This document shows, piece by piece, positions 1 through 4,545 of a stretch of DNA of 5,088 nucleotides. The number at the start of each line of letters is the position of its first letter. Positions within the stretch are counted from its first letter, which is position 1. Below the pieces are notes generated by a model. It did no database searches. It had not been told where the DNA came from and saw only the letters and a list, made by a program, of their open reading frames with translations. Source of the DNA: Halobacteriales archaeon SW_9_67_24 (GTDB lineage Archaea; Halobacteriota; Halobacteria; Halobacteriales; Halococcaceae); contig PXSV01000057.1 of the NCBI GenBank assembly GCA_003022685.1, positions 1-5,088 of the forward strand, given 5' to 3'. The translations under genes were made by a program, and so were the position numbers.

Positions 1-480
1 GCGGACCGAATCGGGGAGTCCCAGAGCGGAGGCCATCCGGTCGATCTCGCCGAGGGCCTGTTTGAGGTTGCGCTCCTTCGAATCGCGGGTGCGGAAGCGT
101 TCGTTCCAGGTACGGAGGCGCTGCATTTTCTGGCGCTGGCGGCTGGAGAGACTGTTGCCGTAGGCGTCCTTGTCCTGCCAGCCGATATTCGTGGAGAGGC
201 CTTTGTCGTGCATCATGTTCGTCGTCGGGGCCCCGACACGGGACTTCTGGTCGCGCTCGGCCGAATCGAACGCCCGCCACTCGGGGCCACGGTCGATCTC
301 GTCGGTTTCGACCACCAGCCCGCAGTCGGTACACACCGTTTCGCCGTGCTCGGTGTCGCTCACGAGGCGGCCGCCACACTCCGGGCAGAGCAGCTCGTCC
401 TCGGGGGCCTCCTCTTCCTGTTCGGTCTCGGTCTCTCGGGTCTCTTCCTCGCGGTTGATTCGGGTCGTTGTGTCGCTCAT
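1..480 (-). CDS. tfb: Transcription initiation factor IIB (TFB), N-terminal part, runs off left edge
   Basis: Archaeal TFB binds the TBP-TATA complex and the BRE element and recruits RNA polymerase to promoters. The window shows the first 160 codons, open to base 1; the full family is about 300-330 residues, so the end of the first cyclin-like repeat and the second repeat lie outside. Residues 8-30 form an acidic Glu-rich tail common in haloarchaeal TFBs. A zinc ribbon follows, with Cys32, Cys35, Cys50 and Cys53 in CPEC and CTDC motifs. Residues 65-84 (GPEWRAF, then RVGAP) match the B-reader/B-linker region, and the first cyclin fold begins near residue 120 (RLRTWNERFR). The start is the ATG at 480-478; the next Met is residue 89, beyond the zinc ribbon, so no other Met start is reasonable. 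Haloarchaea carry several TFB paralogues, and which one this is cannot be told here. No clear Shine-Dalgarno precedes the start. TFB identity is very secure; paralogue number is not. Confidence 0.97.
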   Translation of the reverse strand, partial: MSDTTTRINREEETRETETEQEEEAPEDELLCPECGGRLVSDTEHGETVCTDCGLVVETDEIDRGPEWRAFDSAERDQKSRVGAPTTNMMHDKGLSTNIGWQDKDAYGNSLSSRQRQKMQRLRTWNERFRTRDSKERNLKQALGEIDRMASALGLPDSVR

Positions 481-546
481 GATCGTGTTGGGTTGGTCTG
501 AAGCGGTCGGCTGCTGGGGATGGTTTTCGGACGGTCCCAGAACTCG

Positions 547-583
547 GTACTTAACCAGTCGTTAGTCCGTAAAGGACTTAAAT
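547..583 (-). promoter_or_regulatory. Two TATA-like boxes upstream of tfb
   Basis: Read on the minus strand, two TATA-like boxes precede the TFB gene: ATTTAAGT (bases 583-576) and TTAAGTAC (bases 554-547). They share TTAAGT, with the copies 27 bp apart. Initiation about 25-27 bp downstream of each would give leaders of roughly 40-75 nt, unlike the apparently leaderless neighbours. A 5-bp inverted repeat (AGTCC at 564-568, GGACT at 574-578) overlaps the distal box. Which box is used, or whether both are, is inference; no start-site data exist here. Confidence 0.5.
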
Positions 584-648
584 CTGTCGGAGGACGACGA
601 CTGAGAACGGGCGTCTCACGTCCCAGAAACGGCGTAATCGCTCGTCTG

Positions 649-675
649 AAAAACCTTGGTATATCGATGGTTTTT
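649..675 (-). terminator. Inverted repeat with A5/T5 arms, possible terminator
   Basis: AAAAACC (649-655) and GGTTTTT (669-675) are perfect 7-bp inverted arms around a 13-nt spacer that holds TATAT and ATCGAT. On either strand the second arm ends in five T residues, which suits the T-rich signals that end archaeal transcripts. It lies about 94 bp past the stop codon of the minus-strand regulator/membrane-protein genes and ahead of the tfb promoter, a sensible place for a terminator. It could equally be a protein-binding site. Confidence 0.35.
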
Positions 676-768
676 GGAGGGCTCGTCCCCCCGAGCGTTC
701 GGGAGTCGACACGGGCTGGCACGCTTCCCAGTTGTTCCCGTCAGTCGTCGACTATCGTCGCCGAGCGG

Positions 769-1137
769 TCATCGTTCGGATCCGGATCGAGCGCTTCGAC
801 GCCCCCCATTCATATGGTCGGTTGGAAGTCCGTCCGGGATCGACCGCACGACGGCGTGCGGTCGCACCGGTAAACGCTCCCAACCGAACATTGCTTGCTG
901 GGCGGGTGGTGGCACGGCAGTCGGGTCGAGGATCCACGCCGAGAGGGTGTTCTCGAAGACGAAGAAGTAGACCGACAGCGCGTTCTCCGCGAGGAGCAAC
1001 ACGGCGAACACGAGCAGGCCGAGGGTATGCTTCGAGCGGAACCGATAGAAGTTCCGTCCCCAGACGTATCCGAGGCCGACGAGGAGGGCCACGTTGAGCG
1101 CGCTGAGTACGCGCATCGCGTCGATCAGGACGGGCAT
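769..1137 (-). CDS. Small haloarchaeal membrane protein with atypical C-terminal tail
   Basis: This encodes 122 residues of unknown function. Two hydrophobic segments are clear: residues about 9-27 and 38-60, separated by a short basic loop (RNFYRFRSKH), so the protein probably sits in the cytoplasmic membrane with that loop inside. From memory, similar haloarchaeal proteins of this type continue after the PPPAQQAM region (76-83) with a further hydrophobic helix. Here, from residue 84, the sequence turns into a polar, Arg/Pro/Gly-rich tail with no hydrophobic segment. That switch falls at base 888, next to the edge of a 70-bp palindrome, so the C-terminus may be truncated or replaced. No other frame restores a helix. 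The ATG at 1137 is chosen because a TATA-like box lies about 30 bp upstream and GGTGGAG precedes it; Met8 (base 1116) is an alternative. It follows the winged-helix gene by 55 bp on the same strand. Confidence 0.75.
   Translation of the reverse strand: MPVLIDAMRVLSALNVALLVGLGYVWGRNFYRFRSKHTLGLLVFAVLLLAENALSVYFFVFENTLSAWILDPTAVPPPAQQAMFGWERLPVRPHAVVRSIPDGLPTDHMNGGRRSARSGSER
818..887. repeat. 70-bp interrupted palindrome (nested inverted repeats)
   Basis: A perfect 10-bp inverted repeat (CGACCGCACG at 841-850, CGTGCGGTCG at 855-864) surrounds a 4-nt ACGG loop. A second perfect 8-bp inverted pair (TCGGTTGG at 818-825, CCAACCGA at 880-887) has exactly the same centre of symmetry. It is separated from the inner stem by 15 nt on each side, where only about six of fifteen opposed positions pair. 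The element lies inside the last part of the small membrane protein frame. It could form a strong hairpin in RNA. Its nature (mobile-element remnant, mRNA 3'-end structure or binding site) is not known. Confidence 0.8.
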
Positions 1138-1163
1138 CTGTCTCCACCTACCCTGTACGGCCG

Positions 1164-1170
1164 CATATAC
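1164..1170 (-). promoter_or_regulatory. TATA-like box of the small membrane protein gene
   Basis: On the minus strand AGTATAT-like sequence (GTATAT at 1170-1165) is centred about 30 bp ahead of the ATG at 1137. This would start a leaderless or nearly leaderless transcript. It suggests the membrane protein gene can be transcribed separately from the winged-helix gene upstream. A GGTGGAG stretch between box and start could also serve as a ribosome binding site on a longer transcript. Confidence 0.45.
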
Positions 1171-1192
1171 TCTTTCCCAATTCGTACCATAC

Positions 1193-1468
1193 TCACTCCA
1201 CCTGCTCCATGATCTCCTCGATCGTGTTCCAGTGGTGGCGCGCCTGGTCGGTCGGGAGGTAGACCGCGCCGTAGTCGTCGCCGCTGTCCTCGAGCACGCC
1301 GTTGTCTTCGAGCACGTCGAGGTGGTGCCTGACGGTTTTGTAGTCGAGATCTAAGTCCTCCGCGAGCTGGTTCGCGTTTCGCGGTCGCTCGTCGAGGGCC
1401 TGGAGGATTCGCACGCGGTTCGTGCCGCCGCGAGTACCCGTCAGCACGTACCACAGAACGGCCTCCAT
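1193..1468 (-). CDS. Winged-helix (ArsR-like) DNA-binding regulator
   Basis: This is a 91-residue stand-alone winged helix-turn-helix protein, a probable transcription regulator. Residues 14-30 (GGTNRVRILQALDERPR) form the first helix. Residues 31-41 (NANQLAEDLDL) and 42-56 (DYKTVRHHLDVLEDN) give the HTH, with the recognition helix around TVRHHLDVL. Residues 57-72 form the wing (GVLEDSGDDYGAVYLP), and a short acidic C-terminal helix follows. No Cys metal-binding motif or ligand domain is visible, so the signal sensed is unknown. The ATG at 1468 is preferred over an in-frame GTG at 1486 because a TATA-like box lies about 28 bp upstream of it and related proteins begin MEAVLWYVLTG (recollection). 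The membrane protein gene follows on the same strand 55 bp downstream, a pairing that suggests a regulator with a membrane partner or target. Fold is secure; ArsR versus another winged-helix subgroup is less so. Confidence 0.9.
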   Translation of the reverse strand: MEAVLWYVLTGTRGGTNRVRILQALDERPRNANQLAEDLDLDYKTVRHHLDVLEDNGVLEDSGDDYGAVYLPTDQARHHWNTIEEIMEQVE

Positions 1469-1492
1469 CGAGCGGAACTGACACACCCACCC

Positions 1493-1500
1493 CTTGTAAG
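1493..1500 (-). promoter_or_regulatory. TATA-like box of the winged-helix regulator gene
   Basis: CTTACAAG on the minus strand (bases 1500-1493) is centred about 28 bp ahead of the ATG at 1468, the distance expected for a leaderless haloarchaeal transcript. It is a weak match to the haloarchaeal TATA consensus. It supports the internal ATG start over the GTG at 1486, which would lie only about 10 bp from the box. Confidence 0.4.
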
Positions 1501-1522
1501 CGCACCGACCGCGCCCGGCATT

Positions 1523-1807
1523 TCAAACGGTGAATAGGTCATCCTTCGTGGAGACCGCGAACAGCCCGAGCCGTGCGCCAGCGTCGAGCCACGCGTGGCC
1601 GTAGGAGAAGGCCGCGAGCGCGTTCACCGGATCGTCCTGTTCGCGGAAATGCCGGCCGTCGTCGAGATACGATCGGGCCATCTCGCGGTACTCGGCGGCG
1701 GATGCCGCCAGCGGTGTTCCGTCCGGCGGTGCAACGCTCGCCGCATCGAGCGCGTCGGCAAGCAGGCGTTCGTAGCGGTCGGTCTTCTCGTCGAGATCGG
1801 CGGGCAT
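1523..1807 (-). CDS. DUF357 family protein
   Basis: This is a 94-residue acidic, mostly helical protein recognised as DUF357, an archaeal family of unknown biochemical role. The N-terminal helix (residues 3-25, DLDEKTDRYERLLADALDAAS) leads to a PPDGTPLA turn. A second helix follows around 35-58 (AAEYREMARSYLDDGRHFREQ), and then the conserved DDPVNALAAFSYGHAWLDAGARLGL block at 58-82. The segment from about 37 to 82 resembles a pair of helices like those seen in TPR/HEPN-type small domains, but this is only a resemblance. Length is normal for the family. The start is the only Met before the conserved region. A weak TATA-like CTTAGG lies about 28 bp upstream. It is divergent from trxB across 192 bp, and the winged-helix start lies 54 bp past its stop. 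No membrane segment or catalytic motif is seen. Confidence 0.88.
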   Translation of the reverse strand: MPADLDEKTDRYERLLADALDAASVAPPDGTPLAASAAEYREMARSYLDDGRHFREQDDPVNALAAFSYGHAWLDAGARLGLFAVSTKDDLFTV

Positions 1808-1808
1808 A

Positions 1809-1940
1809 CCGACCGAAGCGGCGACGCCGACCTAAGCGCTTCTACTGTCGGTCGGCAGGAACGACTGTCGGTCATCCACGGCTCCTTCGCGCGCTTTCGA
1901 TCTGCTTCGCCGCGTTTCGCGATGGGTGCCGATCGACAGT
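1809..1940. repeat. Short direct and inverted repeats in the DUF357-trxB divergent spacer
   Basis: The 10-mer ACTGTCGGTC occurs twice in direct orientation, at 1844-1853 and 1864-1873, starting 20 bp apart (about two helical turns). Its core ACTGTCG recurs inverted as CGACAGT at 1934-1940. CCGACCGA (1809-1816) is the inverted partner of TCGGTCGG (1848-1855). Repeats at helical spacing between divergent genes could be operator sites, but they are built from GC-rich words common in this genome. No clear TATA box is seen for trxB in this spacer. Confidence 0.45.
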
Positions 1941-1999
1941 ATCGAGCGTCGCCGGGTTCGAGCACAAGGTAGTTGTTCGTGGCTGGCCTACCTCGGGGT

Positions 2000-3055
2000 A
2001 TGACCGAAGGCGCGGAGCCGGACCACCACCGGCTCGTCGTCGCGGGGTCGGGGATCGCGGGGCTGACGGCGGCGATCTACGCCGCGCGCTCGAACAACGA
2101 GCCCCTCGTGCTCGAAGGCCGCGAGCCGGGCGGCCAGCTCACCCTGACCACCGACGTCGCGAACTATCCGGGCTTCCCCGAGGGGATCGGCGGCCCCGAA
2201 CTTGTCAACGACATGAAAGAGCAGGCGAAACGGTTCGGCACGGAGGTCCGCCACGGCGTGATCGAACGCGTCAACGATTCGGACCGGCCGTTCGAGATCG
2301 AACTCGCCGACGGCACGTACCTGACTGCGGACGCCGTGATCGCCGCGAGCGGTGCGAGCGCGCGGACGCTCGGGGTTCCCGGCGAGGACGAACTGATGGG
2401 TTACGGCGTCTCGACGTGTGCGACCTGCGATGGGGCCTTCTTCCGCGACGAGGAGATGATCGTTGTCGGCGGCGGCGATGCCGCGATGGAGGAGGCAACC
2501 TTTCTCACGAAGTTCGCCTCCAAGGTATATCTGATCCACCGCCGCGAGGCGTTCCGGGCGGAGGACTACTGGATCGACCGGCTCGAAGAGCACGTCGCGG
2601 CCGGCGAGATCGAAGTCGTTCGCAACACGGAACTCACCGAGATCCGCGGAACGCCCGAGGAGGGCATCGCGGGCGCGTCGCTCGTCCGCCACCCCGAAGG
2701 CCATCCCACCGAACGGCTCGATGATCCCGACACCGAACGTTTCGAGATGGACATCGGCGCGGTCTTCCTCGCTATCGGCCACACGCCGAACACCGGCTAT
2801 CTCGAAGGAACTGGGGTCGCAATGGACGACGCGGGCTACCTCGACACCCAGGGTGGCGCTGGCGGCGGCCAGACCAGAACGGTGGTGCCGGGCATCTTCG
2901 GCGCTGGCGACGTCGTGGACTATCACTCCCAGCAGGCCGTGACCGCCGGTGGGATGGGCTGTAAGGCCGCGATCGACGCCGACGACTACCTCGAAACGCT
3001 CGACGAGGAGCCCGCGACCGACGCCGAGGCGGCGCTCGCCGAGTCCGACGACTGA
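2000..3055 (+). CDS. trxB: Thioredoxin reductase (FAD-dependent, NAD(P)H type)
   Basis: This is a cytoplasmic flavoenzyme of 351 residues that passes electrons from NAD(P)H through FAD and a Cys pair to thioredoxin-like partners. Domains in order: an FAD Rossmann motif GSGIAGLTAA at 16-25, with Ile where Pro is usual; EPGGQLTLTTDVANYPGFP at 42-60; and an ATG-like ASGAS at 116-120. The redox motif CATC is at Cys140-Cys143. The nucleotide-binding motif GGGDAAMEE is at 157-165, with HRREAFRA at 180-187, the HRRxxxR pattern linked with NADPH use in this family. The C-terminal FAD motif GAGDVVDYHSQQAVTAGGMGCKAA is at 301-324. The E. coli enzyme has RQ where this has QQ. An acidic C-terminal tail (332-351) is a haloarchaeal trait. 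The ATG at 2000 is chosen over an in-frame TTG at 1973 because the upstream residues fall outside the conserved fold. The gene is divergent from DUF357 and convergent with the epimerase gene. Function is secure; the physiological thiol partner is not shown. Confidence 0.95.
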   Translation: MTEGAEPDHHRLVVAGSGIAGLTAAIYAARSNNEPLVLEGREPGGQLTLTTDVANYPGFPEGIGGPELVNDMKEQAKRFGTEVRHGVIERVNDSDRPFEIELADGTYLTADAVIAASGASARTLGVPGEDELMGYGVSTCATCDGAFFRDEEMIVVGGGDAAMEEATFLTKFASKVYLIHRREAFRAEDYWIDRLEEHVAAGEIEVVRNTELTEIRGTPEEGIAGASLVRHPEGHPTERLDDPDTERFEMDIGAVFLAIGHTPNTGYLEGTGVAMDDAGYLDTQGGAGGGQTRTVVPGIFGAGDVVDYHSQQAVTAGGMGCKAAIDADDYLETLDEEPATDAEAALAESDD

Positions 3056-3061
3056 CCGCCC

Positions 3062-4453
3062 TCAGAGATAGTCGAACGCACCGTCGTCGACATCGAACGC
3101 GGCGCGGTCGTGCGACCACTCGAAGGTGGCCGGATCGTCGAGGTCCTCGAAGTAGCGCACGATCCCCGTGCCGACGTTCTCGCCGTAGAGGCGCGGTCCC
3201 GAGCCGAGGCGGTCGCGGGTGGCGTCGTCGGTGAACGCGTACTCGACGATTTCGGCCATCGATTCGCCGGACACCGGGGGAACTAACAGATTGGTGTTGG
3301 CGTCCATCACCGTTTCGGGACGGTCGGTGTTGAACCGGGCTGTGAGACACCGCGTCTCCCGGATGTGGTTGAGTTCCTCCTGGACGCTGCCGGAGTCGGT
3401 GAGCGCCGCGAAACACTGCCCCGAACGGAAGAACTCGTAGACGTGGGCGTGTTTCTTCCAGAGCCCAGTAAAGAGGAAGTTGTCGTTGTCGGCGGCGAGG
3501 CGGTCGAGGTTCTCGCGGAGCCCGTACTCGTCGAGCGCGGTGCCCGTCGCGTGCAGTTCCACGAAGTTGACGTTGTAGCCCGCTTCGACGAGGTGGACCA
3601 CACAGTCTACGATCGCGCGGAACCGATCGGGGAGGAGGTTCGCGCGGCGGTGGATGTCCACCCGTAGCCAGTCGTCGCGCTTCTCCAGTTCGGGGTAGAC
3701 GTCGAAAACCGACTCCTCGCCCTCGGCGTCGGCTTTCAACTCGATGGCGTCCACGACGGAGTTGCCGACCACCGGGATGCGCTCCTCGCCGTCGACGGCG
3801 GCGGGGTAGCCCTCGCGCACGAGGTGCTCGCGGTTCAGATCGACCGGCGCGAAGTGATAGAGACAGGCCGCCGAGCCGACGAACGTGTCGTACTGCTCGG
3901 GGAACGGCTCGGAACGATCGAGGGACCACTCGCCCGCCCACTGATCGTGGACGAACGCGGCGGCGTCCACGTCGTCGGCGGCGTAGACGTCGAACGACGG
4001 AGCCATCCCGCGGAGGCCCGCCTCGTTGTGGGCTGCGTACTGGTTGGTGGCGAACGCCCACGCCTGAGGAACGACGCCGGCGGCGTGCGTGTCGCCGTGC
4101 ACGAGGGGGAGTATCGTCGTCCCGGGGTAGTGCTCGTCGAGGTGGGCGGCGATGTCGGCGACGCGGGTCGTGACCTGGGCCGTCTTCTCGGAGAGGCCGC
4201 CGCGCACGCCGAGATCGACCGCGATCGCGTCGTCGATGCCGTACTCCACGAGGCCGTGGCCGAGAACGTCGTCGTAGTGTTGCCCGGTATGGAGGACGAA
4301 ACACGGGAACCCGCGCTCGCGGGCGGCGGCGACGACGGGGGCCTGCTTGTAGAAATCGGGTTTGGTCGCCGTCACCACCGCGAGGGCGAGATCGGCGTCA
4401 CCCCCGTCGAGTGCCGCATCGAGTCGATCCTCGTGGATCCGAAGCCCAGCCAT
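3062..4453 (-). CDS. Divergent UDP-N-acetylglucosamine 2-epimerase (WecB-like) homologue
   Basis: This is a 463-residue GT-B-fold protein related to non-hydrolysing UDP-GlcNAc 2-epimerases, which interconvert UDP-GlcNAc and UDP-ManNAc for surface glycans. Recognisable blocks: TATKPDFYKQAPVV (28-41), in place of the usual GTRPExIK loop; LHTGQHYDDVL (54-64); VHGDTHAAGVVPQAWAFA (118-135), retaining the Asp of HGDT; and HNEAGLRGMAP (142-152), matching HVEAGLRT and keeping Glu144 and Arg148. Further on are PVVGNSVVDAI (227-237), DIHRRANL (266-273), in place of HRREN, and TDSGSVQEE (352-360), in place of TDSGGxQEE. NTDRPETV (375-382) follows. It is about 80 residues longer than the usual ~375-residue enzyme, with an extended N-terminus and C-terminus and an insert near 160-185. 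The start ATG has a TATA box at the leaderless distance. No other sugar-nucleotide gene is visible nearby. The fold and superfamily are secure; the exact substrate and reaction are not. Confidence 0.87.
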   Translation of the reverse strand: MAGLRIHEDRLDAALDGGDADLALAVVTATKPDFYKQAPVVAAARERGFPCFVLHTGQHYDDVLGHGLVEYGIDDAIAVDLGVRGGLSEKTAQVTTRVADIAAHLDEHYPGTTILPLVHGDTHAAGVVPQAWAFATNQYAAHNEAGLRGMAPSFDVYAADDVDAAAFVHDQWAGEWSLDRSEPFPEQYDTFVGSAACLYHFAPVDLNREHLVREGYPAAVDGEERIPVVGNSVVDAIELKADAEGEESVFDVYPELEKRDDWLRVDIHRRANLLPDRFRAIVDCVVHLVEAGYNVNFVELHATGTALDEYGLRENLDRLAADNDNFLFTGLWKKHAHVYEFFRSGQCFAALTDSGSVQEELNHIRETRCLTARFNTDRPETVMDANTNLLVPPVSGESMAEIVEYAFTDDATRDRLGSGPRLYGENVGTGIVRYFEDLDDPATFEWSHDRAAFDVDDGAFDYL

Positions 4454-4545
4454 TCCGTGGTCGTTTCCGCGTCGCCAGCTTATAGGTTCCCTTCCGATCC
4501 CGGCAGCTCACGACGCTTTCGGTGCCGAAGACGCGGGCGGGACGC
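4454..4545. other. Spacer between arfC and the epimerase-like gene
   Basis: This 92-bp gap holds the TATA box of the epimerase gene. It also has a small imperfect hairpin, TTCGG-TG-CCGAA around 4518-4529, with a stem of 5 bp. No run of T residues follows the arfC stop codon, so no terminator is called. Confidence 0.5.
4479..4486 (-). promoter_or_regulatory. TATA box of the epimerase-like gene
   Basis: CCTATAAG on the minus strand (bases 4486-4479) is centred about 29 bp ahead of the ATG at 4453, a good match to an archaeal TATA box at the spacing of a leaderless transcript. It indicates that this gene has its own promoter in the 92-bp gap behind arfC, although read-through from arfC is also possible because no T-rich terminator is seen in the gap. 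Confidence 0.65.

Larger units (their letters stand above)
481..768. other. Gene-free stretch between tfb and the small membrane protein gene
   Basis: No credible gene is seen in these 288 bases on either strand. The open frames present are rich in Arg, Ser and Pro and lack the acidic composition of haloarchaeal proteins. The stretch carries the tfb promoter region in its left third and an inverted repeat with A5/T5 arms near 649-675. A 9-bp direct repeat, GTCCCAGAA, occurs at 534-542 and 620-628. AT content is higher than in the flanking genes. If the C-terminal tail of the neighbouring membrane protein is not native coding sequence, the stretch without selected coding effectively extends to about base 885. 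Confidence 0.7.

Noticed and set aside
534..628. 9-bp direct repeat GTCCCAGAA (534-542 and 620-628)
   Set aside because: It is short, widely spaced, and not linked to a promoter element or inverted partner. It is plausible by chance.
477..722. 81-codon minus-strand open frame in the gap ahead of tfb
   Set aside because: It is basic, Pro/Thr/Arg-rich, overlaps the tfb start and contains the tfb TATA region. Composition is unlike haloarchaeal proteins.
520..873. 117-codon plus-strand open frame across the intergenic region
   Set aside because: It is basic and Ser/Arg-rich, with no recognisable domain, and it runs into the palindrome and the 3' end of the membrane protein gene.
1973..1999. TTG start nine codons upstream of the trxB ATG
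   Set aside because: The extra residues lie outside the conserved fold and no ribosome binding site supports it. The ATG at 2000 gives a normal length and N-terminus.
1573..2724. 383-codon plus-strand open frame overlapping DUF357 and trxB
   Set aside because: It is Arg-rich throughout and crosses a divergent promoter region. The real genes there are in other frames.
1988..2926. 312-codon minus-strand open frame antisense to trxB
   Set aside because: It mirrors the trxB codons. No domain is recognised, and the trxB frame carries all the expected FAD, CATC and nucleotide-binding motifs.
2772..4304. 510-codon minus-strand open frame overlapping the epimerase gene
   Set aside because: Its translation is dominated by Arg and Pro with almost no hydrophobic core, as expected for an off-frame reading of GC-rich coding DNA. 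The overlapping epimerase frame has clear family motifs.
4518..4529. TTCGG-TG-CCGAA hairpin after arfC as a terminator
   Set aside because: The stem is only 5 bp with a 2-nt loop and no T-run follows, so it is not called as a terminator.
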